A stretch of DNA of 64,000 nt from Algoriphagus aquimarinus (GTDB taxonomy: Bacteria > Bacteroidota > Bacteroidia > Cytophagales > Cyclobacteriaceae): NCBI RefSeq assembly GCF_900112005.1, contig NZ_FOKK01000007.1, positions 186,001 through 250,000 of the forward strand. Direction: 5' to 3'. A program made the position numbers and the translations under genes. This document shows, piece by piece, positions 54,938-63,524 of this stretch; position 1 is the first letter of the stretch, and every line of letters starts with the position of its first letter. The notes under the pieces are model-generated. The model had not been told where the DNA came from, did no database searches, and worked only from the letters and a program-made list of their open reading frames with translations.

Positions 54938-55062
54938 CATCACCTTGGATCCAGCGGGCGGTATTGAGTAAATATGAAAATCAGTGTCTTTAAAAATTTA
55001 GGAGTAGGTTGGAAGAGAATGGTTTCGAAAGCCCGCCGTTTCCAAGCTGAACCCCGTTATAG
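54938..55062 (+). other. Downstream part of the attC site of cassette 5
   Basis: After the intron: CATCACCTTGGATCCAGC, then GGGCGG, pairing with CCGCC and TCCAAGCTGA; R' GTTATAG (55056-55062). Its R'' half is the ACATAA left of the intron. A related site is at 59531. Confidence 0.65.
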
Positions 55063-55093
55063 GCAATAGACCAGAATCCGAAAAGAGAAAATT

Positions 55094-56608
55094 ATGCATA
55101 CTCACGCTGACAAAACGCAAGAAAACAAAAGCCAATCAGACGCCAATGTAGTTTATCATAGACAGAGCAGTGCTGAATCTACTTTTCAGTTTGTTGACAA
55201 TCGACCAGAAGCTGTTGCACAACGAAAATTGCAGGAAATGGCTAATAATAGCCCTCAAGCCAAACGCGCTACACAATTGCAGACGATGGCAGATAACCAT
55301 TCTGCTAAACAACAGCAACCTATCCAGAAGAAAGAAAACAATACAGGGTTACCTGACAATTTAAAATCTGGAATTGAACAATTATCAGGATATGCTATGG
55401 ATGATCTAAAAGTCTATCGCAACTCCAGTAAGCCAGCACAGTTACAAGCTCATGCTTATGCACAAGGAGCCGATATTCATTTGGGGCCGGGACAAGAAAA
55501 GCACTTGGCTCACGAAGCTTGGCATGTGGTACAACAAAAACAAGGTAGAGTAAAACCTACTAAACAATTAAAAAGTAAAGCAAACATAAACGATAATGTT
55601 ACCCTAGAACATGAAGCCGATGTTATGGGAGCTAGAGCAATCTCCTTGGGTAAAACTAGCAATGATTTTGGCAACAGTTTACAACAAGTATCTAGTAATT
55701 CCTATGGACCGATTCAAATGGCTGGACATGCTGGAGTTATGATATTTGGTGGTCACCCGAATGGTAGAGCAATTTTTAAACGAGTTGAAGTAAACGAATA
55801 TCAAGAATACCAACGTGTAAGAAATGAACAAGCCGTTGGGGAAGCACCCGCGAATAACGTATTTCCAAGAGTATTCGGAACGTATACTGCAGCTGAATTC
55901 AATCAAGTTGGAGCAAGGATAAACCAGGGGTATAACGCTGGTGATGCCAGAGTTCAATCTTGGTTAGAGGGTGCTAAAGCGGGTGACTTTTATGTTGAAA
56001 TAGAATCTTTAGGACCTGCAGGAGATAAGGTATTTGACTTTAAAATGGGAACCAGTACGGTAAGTAGAGAAGAACTGGAAAGAAACCATGGTAAATCGAA
56101 AAGTGAGGCCCGTATAAAGAAAAAGAAGATGGGTTTGGTGGACCGTTCTACAGAAACAAGTACCCTTGGTTTAAGAGATTCTGATGCCGCCAAAGGAATG
56201 TCAAAGTGGAGTTTCTTACCTTTTAAAATGGCTGAAACATTGAAACCTTTTAAAGAATTAATTTCTGATAGAGCAAGGGACGATGGTGCTCAAACCCCCT
56301 TTTTACCACAGGTAGCTATAGATTTACAAGGAATACATGATTATTTCGCCCAATCAGATACCGTTTATATAGCCGCAAGTATTCTTGTCAATATTTCTCA
56401 AGGGCAAGCAGGAAGGCCTGGAGATGCAGTAGAAAAAGCGAAGTTTATAGATTTGGCACACCCTATTCGAAGAGGCGAGGACAGTTTTAACAAAACCAGA
56501 AATCGTGTTTTACATGGTATTCAAAATTTAATAAGAATTGTTAATCGAGTCGACCCAACAAATTACCAAGGGGATGATGATAACGTTGCGCCTGTCAATG
56601 CAGGGTGA
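55094..56608 (+). CDS. Cassette 6: DUF4157 (eCIS core) protein with inositol-polyphosphate-kinase-like domain
   Basis: 504 residues. Residues ~1-80 are low-complexity and Gln-rich. Residues ~85-185 form the DUF4157 metalloprotease-like domain: LSGYAMDDLKVYRNSS, ADIHLGPGQEKHLAHE, and zinc motif H140-E-A-W-H144. From ~215 on, the order of motifs matches inositol polyphosphate kinases: VEVNEYQEYQRV and FPRVFGTY; then VEIESL with D315-F-K317-M-G319 (PxxxDxKxG-like, Pro replaced by Asp); then TSTLGLR (356-361), YIAASILV (SSLL-like), KFIDLAHP (D453) and RVLHGIQNLIRIV. DUF4157 marks cargo or toxins of extracellular contractile injection systems. So this may be an effector that phosphorylates inositol phosphates in eukaryotic hosts. 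No eCIS genes are in the window. Confidence 0.75.
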   Translation: MHTHADKTQENKSQSDANVVYHRQSSAESTFQFVDNRPEAVAQRKLQEMANNSPQAKRATQLQTMADNHSAKQQQPIQKKENNTGLPDNLKSGIEQLSGYAMDDLKVYRNSSKPAQLQAHAYAQGADIHLGPGQEKHLAHEAWHVVQQKQGRVKPTKQLKSKANINDNVTLEHEADVMGARAISLGKTSNDFGNSLQQVSSNSYGPIQMAGHAGVMIFGGHPNGRAIFKRVEVNEYQEYQRVRNEQAVGEAPANNVFPRVFGTYTAAEFNQVGARINQGYNAGDARVQSWLEGAKAGDFYVEIESLGPAGDKVFDFKMGTSTVSREELERNHGKSKSEARIKKKKMGLVDRSTETSTLGLRDSDAAKGMSKWSFLPFKMAETLKPFKELISDRARDDGAQTPFLPQVAIDLQGIHDYFAQSDTVYIAASILVNISQGQAGRPGDAVEKAKFIDLAHPIRRGEDSFNKTRNRVLHGIQNLIRIVNRVDPTNYQGDDDNVAPVNAG

Positions 56609-56644
56609 GCAAGCATTTATTCGTAAAAAAAGGAAAGTAAAAGC

Positions 56645-56696
56645 CTATCACAATGCCTAAACTGCATTAAAACGCAGTTTAGCCAGACCGTTGCCA
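56645..56696 (+). other. attC site of cassette 6 (short type)
   Basis: R'' CTATCAC, stem CTAAACTGC (56657-56665) / GCAGTTTAG (56674-56682), R' GTTGCCA (56690-56696). The core is almost the same as 52140-52191. Confidence 0.78.
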
Positions 56697-56760
56697 GCCA
56701 TTTCCTCTATTTCGAAGTGGAATAAAATTAACTCACTAATAAATGTAAAAATTATAAGAC

Positions 56761-57504
56761 ATGAAATACATATTATTACTCGCACTATTCATATTACAAT
56801 TCACTGGTTATTCACAAACGCTTAATGAAAAACCCAGCTCTGAAAAAGGTAGTGACAAGTTATTATTAACAATCTTTCTTAAACATGATCAAAGTATGAA
56901 CATAGATGAGATTGAGAAAATAAAAACCGATCAGGGATTTTATGAAAATTTCCCATCAGAAGGTGTATCAGTTGTTGATTGGTATGTGGTAATGGGAATT
57001 GGTCAGATGGTTGTATTAGAACTTCCTGCTTCCAAATTAAGAACTGTAAATGTGGCGCTTGAGAAAACGGCTTGGAAAGCTTTTAAAACAGAGTTTTATA
57101 CAACTTACAATCTATATCCTATCATAGAAAATAAGTTGAAAAATAAATCAAAAGTAGTACTTGATTCCAAACCCTACTCTGAAAAAGCGAATGACAAGTT
57201 GTTAGTCACTGTCTTTCTTAAACATAATCAAAGTATGGTTTTAAATGAGATTGAAGCAATAAGAACCAATCAAGGGTTTTATGAAAATCTCCCTCCAGAT
57301 GGTGTTTCTGTAGTTAATTGGTTTGTGGTTATGGGACTTGGTCAAATGGTTGTGTTGGAACTTCCTGCTTCAAAATTAGCTGCTGTAAATTTGGCTATTG
57401 AAAGAACCGCATGGAAGGCTTTTACAACAGAAATTTACCCAACTTACAACCTATACCCTATAATAGAAAATAAATTAAAGAATAGGTCAAAAGTAAATTA
57501 CTAG
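56761..57504 (+). CDS. Cassette 7: secreted protein with internal tandem duplication
   Basis: 247 residues with a signal peptide (LLLALFILQFTGYSQ). The mature protein is two copies of a ~108-residue unit (about 24-131 and 138-247). Each has an SEK..DKLL start, FLKH(D/N)QSM, (T/N)QGFYEN, VSVV(D/N)W, a GQMVVLELPASKL block, and ends YNLYPIIENKLKN. The hydrophobic VVMGxGQMVVLELP strand and conserved Trp residues suggest a small alpha/beta (YCII-like or ferredoxin-like) fold. No function known. Confidence 0.75.
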   Translation: MKYILLLALFILQFTGYSQTLNEKPSSEKGSDKLLLTIFLKHDQSMNIDEIEKIKTDQGFYENFPSEGVSVVDWYVVMGIGQMVVLELPASKLRTVNVALEKTAWKAFKTEFYTTYNLYPIIENKLKNKSKVVLDSKPYSEKANDKLLVTVFLKHNQSMVLNEIEAIRTNQGFYENLPPDGVSVVNWFVVMGLGQMVVLELPASKLAAVNLAIERTAWKAFTTEIYPTYNLYPIIENKLKNRSKVNY

Positions 57505-57549
57505 AGTTTTTTTTTGTCATAAACAGTCAAAAAAATCTTATAAAACGGT

Positions 57550-57684
57550 TACCAACATCGTGTATATTAAGGACTTGGTCACTGCCGACTTACGAACATT
57601 CCTTCGGAATATTCTATCTGTGATTTACTGCTAAATCACTTACTTAAAACACACGTCTAATCATACACAACAACGCCGCTGCTC
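57550..57684 (+). other. attC-like site of cassette 7 (degenerate)
   Basis: R'' TACCAAC; GTGTAT (57560-57565) pairs with ATACAC (57663-57668); R' is GCTGCTC, one base off GTTRRRY. The R'' does not match the start of cassette 7 (TTGCCAGC), so a fusion or decay has occurred. Confidence 0.55.
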
Positions 57685-57735
57685 ACAGACCACGTTAATA
57701 TAAATTGAGTTCTAATTATTATTCACACAAGACGA

Positions 57736-59394
57736 ATGAAACAATTACTATTAATTATTATAATTTCAATACAGACACAATTTTTATGGGGTCAAGACAT
57801 TCTAATTACTCAAAATAGCATACAAACACCTGTATTAAAGTACAAAAAACTTTCACCGGTTATACAATTTCAACTACAGTCCAAAAATGAGTTTAGTGTC
57901 AAAAAGTTGGTGCTAGAATTTGAAGGAACTACCAACATTAACGATATAGATTCAGTATTTCTGATTGACATGGGGCAAGATAGTACCTGGCATACAGAAA
58001 GAGGAAGCATAGTCAAACAGAAAGCGCTGACGGAAGAGACTGCTACTTTTACTTTTTCAACACCGCAACAGATTAAAAACAACTATTTCATTGCTGCTGT
58101 AAAACTTAGAGATTCTACTTCACTTAATCATTCCATTTCAGCAGGGGTAAAAAAGGTTGAATTCATCGAAGCACAATCGCTTTCATTTGTAGCTGATACC
58201 AATCGAATTAGACAGCGTGTAGGTGTTGCCTTAAGGAATGGAGGAGATGATGGGGTCGTTAGATATCGAATTCCCGGTATAGCCAGTACCAATGAAAACA
58301 GTTTACTTGCCATTTATGATATTAGAAGAGATAATGGCAGAGATCTGCAGGGTAATATTGATATAGGTGTCAGCAGAAGTATAGATGGGGGAAATACTTG
58401 GGAACCTATGCGCATAGCATTAGATATGGGGGAATTCGGCAATCTCCCACAGAAGTTCAATGGAGTTAGTGATGCGAGTATATTAGTGGACAAAAACAGT
58501 AATGCGATTTATATTATTGGCTGCTGGATGCATGGCGTAATCGATGAACAAAAAGGCATTCCGATTAAAAATCTAACTGAGAATTCAACGAATTGGAACC
58601 ATCAATGGAGGAATAATGGATCCTTACCTGGATTAGACATCAACATAACCTCTCAAATTCTCCTAACAAAATCAACTGATGACGGCAAAACATGGGGAGA
58701 ACCCGTGAATATTACCAAGCAGGTGAAACAACCTGAATGGTATCTATTTGCACCAGCTCCCGGAAGTGGGATAACTCTAGATGATGGCACTTTGGTATTC
58801 CCTACGCAAGGCAAAGACAAGAATCAACTACCTTTTTCAAATATTACATTCAGTAAAGATGGTGGTCAAGCATGGCAATCAAGTAATCCATCCTACAGCA
58901 ATACGACTGAAAATATGGTCGTGCAATTAAATGATGGAAGCATTATGCAAAATATGCGAGACAATCGAAATGCCTCAAACAAATCTGATAGTAATGGACG
59001 TGCTGTGTTCGTAACCAAGGATTTAGGAGAAGAATGGGTGGAACATCCCACGCATCATAATGCTCTGATTGAACCAGTTTGCATGGCGTCTATCTACAAA
59101 CACACCTATACCACCGCCACTGGAAATCAAAAAAGCATATTACTGTTTTCGAATCCGAACTCAAAATACAAGCGTGAGCAAATGACAATTAAAATAAGCC
59201 TAGATGAAGGTAAAACTTGGCCTGAGGAGTATTGGACTCTATTGGATAAACTAAGTCTTAGTGGTGGTTATTCATCCTTAACAAGCATCGACAACAATAC
59301 CATAGGCATATTGTATGAGGGAAGTCAGGCCCAAATGACATTTGAAAGTATCAGGTTAAATGAATTGGGAATAGAAGATGCTCAGTTACCTTGA
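57736..59394 (+). CDS. Cassette 8: secreted sialidase (GH33-like)
   Basis: 552 residues with a signal peptide (IIIISIQTQFLWGQ). The N-terminal ~150 residues are a beta-sandwich domain. The propeller follows with the Arg-rich VVRYRIPGIASTNE (catalytic RIP motif) and at least four Asp-box repeats: SIDGGNTWEP, STDDGKTWGEP, SKDGGQAWQSS, SLDEGKTWPEE. It should release terminal sialic acid from glycans. It is unusually large for a cassette cargo. The next attC is decayed. Confidence 0.85.
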   Translation: MKQLLLIIIISIQTQFLWGQDILITQNSIQTPVLKYKKLSPVIQFQLQSKNEFSVKKLVLEFEGTTNINDIDSVFLIDMGQDSTWHTERGSIVKQKALTEETATFTFSTPQQIKNNYFIAAVKLRDSTSLNHSISAGVKKVEFIEAQSLSFVADTNRIRQRVGVALRNGGDDGVVRYRIPGIASTNENSLLAIYDIRRDNGRDLQGNIDIGVSRSIDGGNTWEPMRIALDMGEFGNLPQKFNGVSDASILVDKNSNAIYIIGCWMHGVIDEQKGIPIKNLTENSTNWNHQWRNNGSLPGLDINITSQILLTKSTDDGKTWGEPVNITKQVKQPEWYLFAPAPGSGITLDDGTLVFPTQGKDKNQLPFSNITFSKDGGQAWQSSNPSYSNTTENMVVQLNDGSIMQNMRDNRNASNKSDSNGRAVFVTKDLGEEWVEHPTHHNALIEPVCMASIYKHTYTTATGNQKSILLFSNPNSKYKREQMTIKISLDEGKTWPEEYWTLLDKLSLSGGYSSLTSIDNNTIGILYEGSQAQMTFESIRLNELGIEDAQLP

Positions 59395-59530
59395 GATATA
59401 TGTAAAAGCACGGCCAGATTTCTGAAAATGAAAAAGTAAGTATAACGTCACAGCCGAGTAAAAGGCAATTTCATGCGTTGGAACGACCATCTTTTTGCAC
59501 ATATCTATATTCAACATTCAAGGCACACAC
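59395..59530. other. Possible decayed intron/attC boundary
   Basis: Contains CCGAGTAAAAGGC (near 59453), similar to the intron 3' end CGAGTAGACGGC, and GGCACACACATCACC (59522), the same as the intron 5' end at 54930. This suggests a heavily deleted second intron copy. Nothing else is seen. Confidence 0.35.
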
Positions 59531-59654
59531 ATCACCTTGGATACAGCGGGCTGTTCAGTGTAAATAGAAAATTCAGTATATTGAATAAGCTAGAAGTAGG
59601 TTGGTAACGAGCAGCTCTGAAAGCCCATCAACTCCAAGCTGAATCCCGTTAGCA
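59531..59654 (+). other. attC-like site before cassette 9
   Basis: ATCACCTTGGATACAGCGGG and AGCCC, TCCAAGCTGA pair as in 54938-55062; R' GTTAGCA (59648-59654). Confidence 0.6.
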
Positions 59655-59671
59655 CTATAGAATATCGAAAC

Positions 59672-60493
59672 ATGAGAAATTTCTTTATACTGCTTTTCTT
59701 TACCCTTATCTCTACCAACACAGCGTTTGGACAACTTCCAGTTAACAAAAATGGTAGATTTTTAGAAATCAATAAAGCACAAATTTATTTTGAAGAGTAT
59801 GGAGAAGGTGAACCGCTTTTTCTTCTTCATGGGTTTCTCAACACAGCGGACAACTGGAGTAACTTTATCGAAGAATATTCAAAAAACTATAGAGTTATTG
59901 TTTGGGATATGCGAGGCCATGGTCGCTCAACTAATCCGGATGATCAGAAGGATTTTAAACATCAGCAGGCAGCGATGGATCTGTTGGAATTGATGGACAA
60001 GTTAACTATCGACAAAACAAAAGCCATTGGACACAGCTCTGGGGCTATCACGATTTTGTATGCTGCATCCATTGCCCCTGAAAAATTTGAAGCCATCATT
60101 CCAATTGCCGGCCAACATCACTATTCTGAACCGGTTAGAGATTGGATTAAGAGTAAAATCTGGGAAGATTTTTTTGATCAAGAAGAACTCGATTCATTGC
60201 ACGGGAGAAAGAAGAGCGAACTATTGAAAAGACAATTTTACAATTTTTGGAAATTGAATGGTGATCCATCATTATCGAATGAGCTATTGCAAAGGATTAC
60301 GGCGCGCACCCTGGTAGTTCATGGCGACAATGACTTTATCCCTGTGACCCAAGCGTGGGAAATCTACAACAACATTCCCTATGCTCGTATTTGGATTTCG
60401 CCTAATACTGGGCATATGCCACAATATGGGCCAGGAAATGATACAGACTTCATTAGGAGATCATTAGATTTTTTAAAAGGAGAAGGCTGGTAA
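59672..60493 (+). CDS. Cassette 9: exported alpha/beta hydrolase
   Basis: 273 residues with a signal peptide (ILLFFTLISTNTAFGQ). Fold signatures: PLFLLHGFLNTADNWSNFI (oxyanion HG), VWDMRGHGRS, nucleophile elbow AIGHSSGAITIL (Ser in GHSSG), Asp in VVHGDNDFIP and His in NTGHMPQYG. Similar to haloperoxidase, lactonase or epoxide-hydrolase-type hydrolases. The substrate is unknown. It follows the R' box GTTAGCA by 17 bases; a possible R'' GTCTAAC lies after it at 60537, but no full attC is visible. Confidence 0.83.
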   Translation: MRNFFILLFFTLISTNTAFGQLPVNKNGRFLEINKAQIYFEEYGEGEPLFLLHGFLNTADNWSNFIEEYSKNYRVIVWDMRGHGRSTNPDDQKDFKHQQAAMDLLELMDKLTIDKTKAIGHSSGAITILYAASIAPEKFEAIIPIAGQHHYSEPVRDWIKSKIWEDFFDQEELDSLHGRKKSELLKRQFYNFWKLNGDPSLSNELLQRITARTLVVHGDNDFIPVTQAWEIYNNIPYARIWISPNTGHMPQYGPGNDTDFIRRSLDFLKGEGW

Positions 60494-60589
60494 ATCTGTA
60501 ATCCTCCCTCTGGAGCACTTGGATACTATAGACAGCGTCTAACGGCTCGAACATAACCTAGTCACCTCAACTGCCTAGACAAAACCCTA

Positions 60590-60620
60590 CAAAAAAAGCC
60601 TCTCGATTTCTCAAGAGGCT
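60590..60620 (-). terminator. Terminator of the DUF1573 gene
   Basis: On the minus strand AGCCTCT, 10-base loop, AGAGGCT and a run of T (seven A on the plus strand), 25 bases after the stop. Confidence 0.85.
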
Positions 60621-60644
60621 GTACTTATAATTTTTACTTTCTGA

Positions 60645-61040
60645 TTACTTGGTCTTCGGCAGAACGTTTGAAATCAAGGATACTTTCTCGATAGGCTCTG
60701 AAGCATTGGAGTAAATTCTCACTACAGAATTCTGCTTGCCCATTTTTCCAGTTGAATTGAAAGACACTTTGATCTCTGAAGTTTTACCTGGAGCGATAGG
60801 CTCCTTCGGCCAGCTTGGAACTGTACATCCACAAGTTGCGGCTACATTCGAAATAATCAACGGGGTAGTTCCTGTGTTTGTCAACTGAAATGTATGCTCT
60901 ACTTTATCGCCTTGGGTGATGTCACCGAAATCAATTGATTTTTCTTTAAAAGTGATGGCTGCACCACTTTGTTCCTGCGCATTGGCATTAAATGCAAATA
61001 CCAAAGCAAAGACGGTCAATAAGAATCCTAATTTTTTCAT
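60645..61040 (-). CDS. DUF1573 protein, exported
   Basis: 131 residues with a signal peptide (LLTVFALVFAFNANAQ). The Ig-like DUF1573 domain has FGDITQGDKVEHTFQLTNTG, then LIISNVAATCGCTVPSWP with the conserved CGC and a pairing-strand end. A small periplasmic beta-sandwich of unknown function, very common in Bacteroidota. A single-gene unit with its own terminator. Confidence 0.9.
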   Translation of the reverse strand: MKKLGFLLTVFALVFAFNANAQEQSGAAITFKEKSIDFGDITQGDKVEHTFQLTNTGTTPLIISNVAATCGCTVPSWPKEPIAPGKTSEIKVSFNSTGKMGKQNSVVRIYSNASEPIEKVSLISNVLPKTK

Positions 61041-61497
61041 ATGGTTTTAATTTATTTTTTAGTGGTCATCCAAATAACTATAGTGAGGAATCTTGCATGG
61101 ATAAAATTCATATCACAGGGTGACAATCTCCCTCAAGCTCGATTTCATATCTATACATATTTGGTTTTCAAATATTCAATTTTTTGTGTCAAGTTCAAAA
61201 TAACGGAATCCAAAGGTTTTAGATGCCTTTGACCTAGACTATATTGAAAATACCTTGCCAAAAGCGATTTTCAAGTACTGATTTTTTAACGTTAACCACA
61301 GAGCACGCGGAGTTTTACACAGAGGGCACAGTTATACTGTTATCATTTTTCGAGCCCCCATATTCAGCATACCCAGCATACTTTTACTTACTACTATTTA
61401 TGCTTTTCTTAACACTAATCCTTTCAACCTCTCACTGATTACCTTTTACATTTTACTACTTACAACTCACAACATTTTCGACTCACCTCCTACTCCC
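61041..61497. other. Gap of 457 bases upstream of the DUF1573 gene
   Basis: No ORF worth calling. It contains the CAGAG-type dispersed repeat (61291-61331, GTTAACCACAGAGCACGCGG) and a pyrimidine-rich low-complexity stretch from about 61384 to 61495. The DUF1573 promoter should be near its left end. Confidence 0.5.
61291..61331. repeat. Dispersed CAGAG-type repeat, copy 3
   Basis: GTTAACCACAGAGCACGCGG followed by AGTTTTACACAGAGGGCAC. Inverted relative to copies at 24527 and 27228. Confidence 0.5.
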
Positions 61498-62952
61498 TCA
61501 AAACTCCGAATCCTCGATTTCCTTTGGTTTCACGAAGAATACAGGCGCAAAATTCACTAGGTAAAGTTCCTCTGTAGCTCTGGTAATCGCAGTATAAAGC
61601 CATCTGGTAAAATCCTTATCTACTTGATTTTCGGGCAGGTATCCTTGATCCACAAAGACCGCTTTCCATTGCCCCCCTTGCGCTTTATGACAGGTCAAAG
61701 CATAAGCAAACTTGATTTGCAGCGCATTGAGAAAAGGATCTTTCTTGATCAATTCCTTGCGCTCCACCTTACTGGCCACATCTGCATAATCTTCCGACAC
61801 TTGTTGGTACAAGCTTCTGTATTGATCACGCGTCAGCGAAGGACTAGGGGAATAAAGAGTATCCAAAATCACTTTTGCCTCGAAATGTGGCTCTTCTGGG
61901 TAATCCAGTAGCCTAAGTTCCAATGTAGCAAAGCGCAACCCATAGAACTCTTCGAAATTTCGAATTTTCATCACCTCAGCCATGTCACCATTTGCTAGGA
62001 AATTCACCTTTTCGGACTCCGCCATATAGGTGTAGTTGTTCTTCACGATCATCAGCAAATCCCCAGAGCTGATTTCATCCTCGAAAAAATGGATCGTTCG
62101 CCTGATATATAGATTGTACTGTACAGCCGCCTTATTGGACCGGGTGATGATTGTCGTGTTCTCCGTATCAAACTTATCATACGCATACCTCAACCCATCC
62201 TCCAGCCGCTCTCCGGTCATTTTGAATGTGTCTTTAAACTGATTGGTACTGATCTGTATCACTTGCTTCTCCTGCAGCAACTGATGCCTTAGATTGGTGG
62301 CATTATAAAGAATCCCAGATTCGAGTCGTTGCCGCATCACTTCCGTCAATTCGATGTAATCTGCATCCAATCGATAATGTCGCAGCAAGTAATCGGCCTC
62401 AAGTGCAGGACTAAACTCAGAACCCACTGGTGGAAGTTGGGCAGTATCCCCTACTAAGATGAGTCGATTATTCTGTCCATGAAAAACAAAGCTGATCAAG
62501 TCCCCAAGCAAATTGCCCGACATGCCGCCATCATCTGCGAGCATAGATGATTCATCTATGATAAAAACGGTATCCTTGTAATAATTCTTTTGAAGGATAA
62601 ATCCCCCTCCCAAGCTCCCATCTTCCGCCTTGGGCTTATAGATAATCTTATGAATGGTATAAGCTGCTCGTCCAGAGTAATTGCTCATTACTTTGGCAGC
62701 ACGACCAGTGGGAGCAAGCAAAAGCGAGCGCATGGATAATTTGGGTAGCGCTTGCACCAAAGCTGAGATCACAGAGGTCTTTCCTGTACCAGCATACCCT
62801 CGCAGGACAAACGTTGGCTTATTCTCCGGCTCCATGAGTAGGAAGTAATCCATCTTGGAGAAAAAAGCAGCTTGGCCCGATGTGGGTTCAAATGGAAAAT
62901 ATTTACTTAGCAATGCTGATGGCCTCAGCAATGACTCATTATCTTTACTCAT
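61498..62952 (-). CDS. SF1 DNA helicase (RecD2/Pif1-like)
   Basis: 484 residues from the ATG at 62952. The in-frame ATG at 62973 would overlap the divergent NUDIX start and adds only MAFTFVC. Motif I is GYAGTGKTS, motif II VFIIDESSML, motif III LVGDTAQLPPVGSE, and the C-terminal motifs are ALTCHKAQGGQWKAVFVD and YTAITRATEELYLV. It resembles the stand-alone helicase found widely in Bacteroidota. The expected role is ATP-driven DNA unwinding in repair or replication. Divergent from the NUDIX gene with a very short shared promoter region. Confidence 0.88.
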   Translation of the reverse strand: MSKDNESLLRPSALLSKYFPFEPTSGQAAFFSKMDYFLLMEPENKPTFVLRGYAGTGKTSVISALVQALPKLSMRSLLLAPTGRAAKVMSNYSGRAAYTIHKIIYKPKAEDGSLGGGFILQKNYYKDTVFIIDESSMLADDGGMSGNLLGDLISFVFHGQNNRLILVGDTAQLPPVGSEFSPALEADYLLRHYRLDADYIELTEVMRQRLESGILYNATNLRHQLLQEKQVIQISTNQFKDTFKMTGERLEDGLRYAYDKFDTENTTIITRSNKAAVQYNLYIRRTIHFFEDEISSGDLLMIVKNNYTYMAESEKVNFLANGDMAEVMKIRNFEEFYGLRFATLELRLLDYPEEPHFEAKVILDTLYSPSPSLTRDQYRSLYQQVSEDYADVASKVERKELIKKDPFLNALQIKFAYALTCHKAQGGQWKAVFVDQGYLPENQVDKDFTRWLYTAITRATEELYLVNFAPVFFVKPKEIEDSEF

Positions 62953-62966
62953 ACAGACGAATGTAA

Positions 62967-63476
62967 ATGCCAAAAGATAAAATCAGCAAGGAAATCGAAG
63001 CAAAGTTCGGAAATCATCTCAGGTCACGCGTGAATGGCATTCTGATAGAAGACGGAAAAATCCTGATGATCAAACATTTAATGGGAAATGGCAAGTTCAT
63101 GTGGTCTGTTCCCGGTGGTGGAATGCATTTTGGCCACAATGCATCTGAAAATTTAAAACGAGAGTTTTCTGAGGAAACAGGCCTAGATATAGAAGTAAAA
63201 GACTATCTTTTCGTCCACGAATACCTTGCGGCACCACTTCATGCGATGGAACATTTCTTTAGTGTGGAAAAAATTGGAGGGAATTTAACACTAGGTACGG
63301 ATCCAGAACTCTATTCAGATTCTCAAATTATCGAAGAAATCAGTTGGATGAGCATAAATGAAATCCGATCATTGCCTAATGAAGCCCTTCATCAAATCTT
63401 TTGGGGAATTAAATCCCTTGAGGACTTAGTATTGTTGCGAGGATATTTTAATTTTGAAAATAATTCTCTAAAATAG
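62967..63476 (+). CDS. NUDIX hydrolase
   Basis: 169 residues. The NUDIX box runs GGMHFGHNASENLKREFSEE, then TGLDI: the REFSEETG core is intact, but the two acidic residues usually near its start are His. The core glutamates suffice for Mg2+ binding in many members. It hydrolyses a nucleoside diphosphate linked to another moiety; the substrate is unknown. Its start is 14 bases from the divergent helicase start. Confidence 0.87.
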   Translation: MPKDKISKEIEAKFGNHLRSRVNGILIEDGKILMIKHLMGNGKFMWSVPGGGMHFGHNASENLKREFSEETGLDIEVKDYLFVHEYLAAPLHAMEHFFSVEKIGGNLTLGTDPELYSDSQIIEEISWMSINEIRSLPNEALHQIFWGIKSLEDLVLLRGYFNFENNSLK

Positions 63477-63524
63477 CACGATTTAAAACCTTCAACCTTA
63501 CCCAGATTCTTAAAATTTTAGCAA

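Larger units (their letters stand above)
49282..60544 (+). mobile_element. Integron-like integrase plus about nine gene cassettes
   Basis: The recombinase gene is followed by a 15-bp inverted-repeat site and nine same-strand genes with little flanking DNA. attC-like sites with complementary R''/R' boxes separate most of them. For cassettes 1-4 and 6, the first bases (TTRRRY-like) are complementary to the R'' box after the same gene: TTAGGC/GCCTAA, TTGTAGCAC/GTGCTACAA, TTATGCACA/TGTGCATAA, TTATATGC/GCATATAA, TTATAGGC/GCCTATCA. Cassettes 7-9 have decayed boundaries. Confidence 0.8.
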
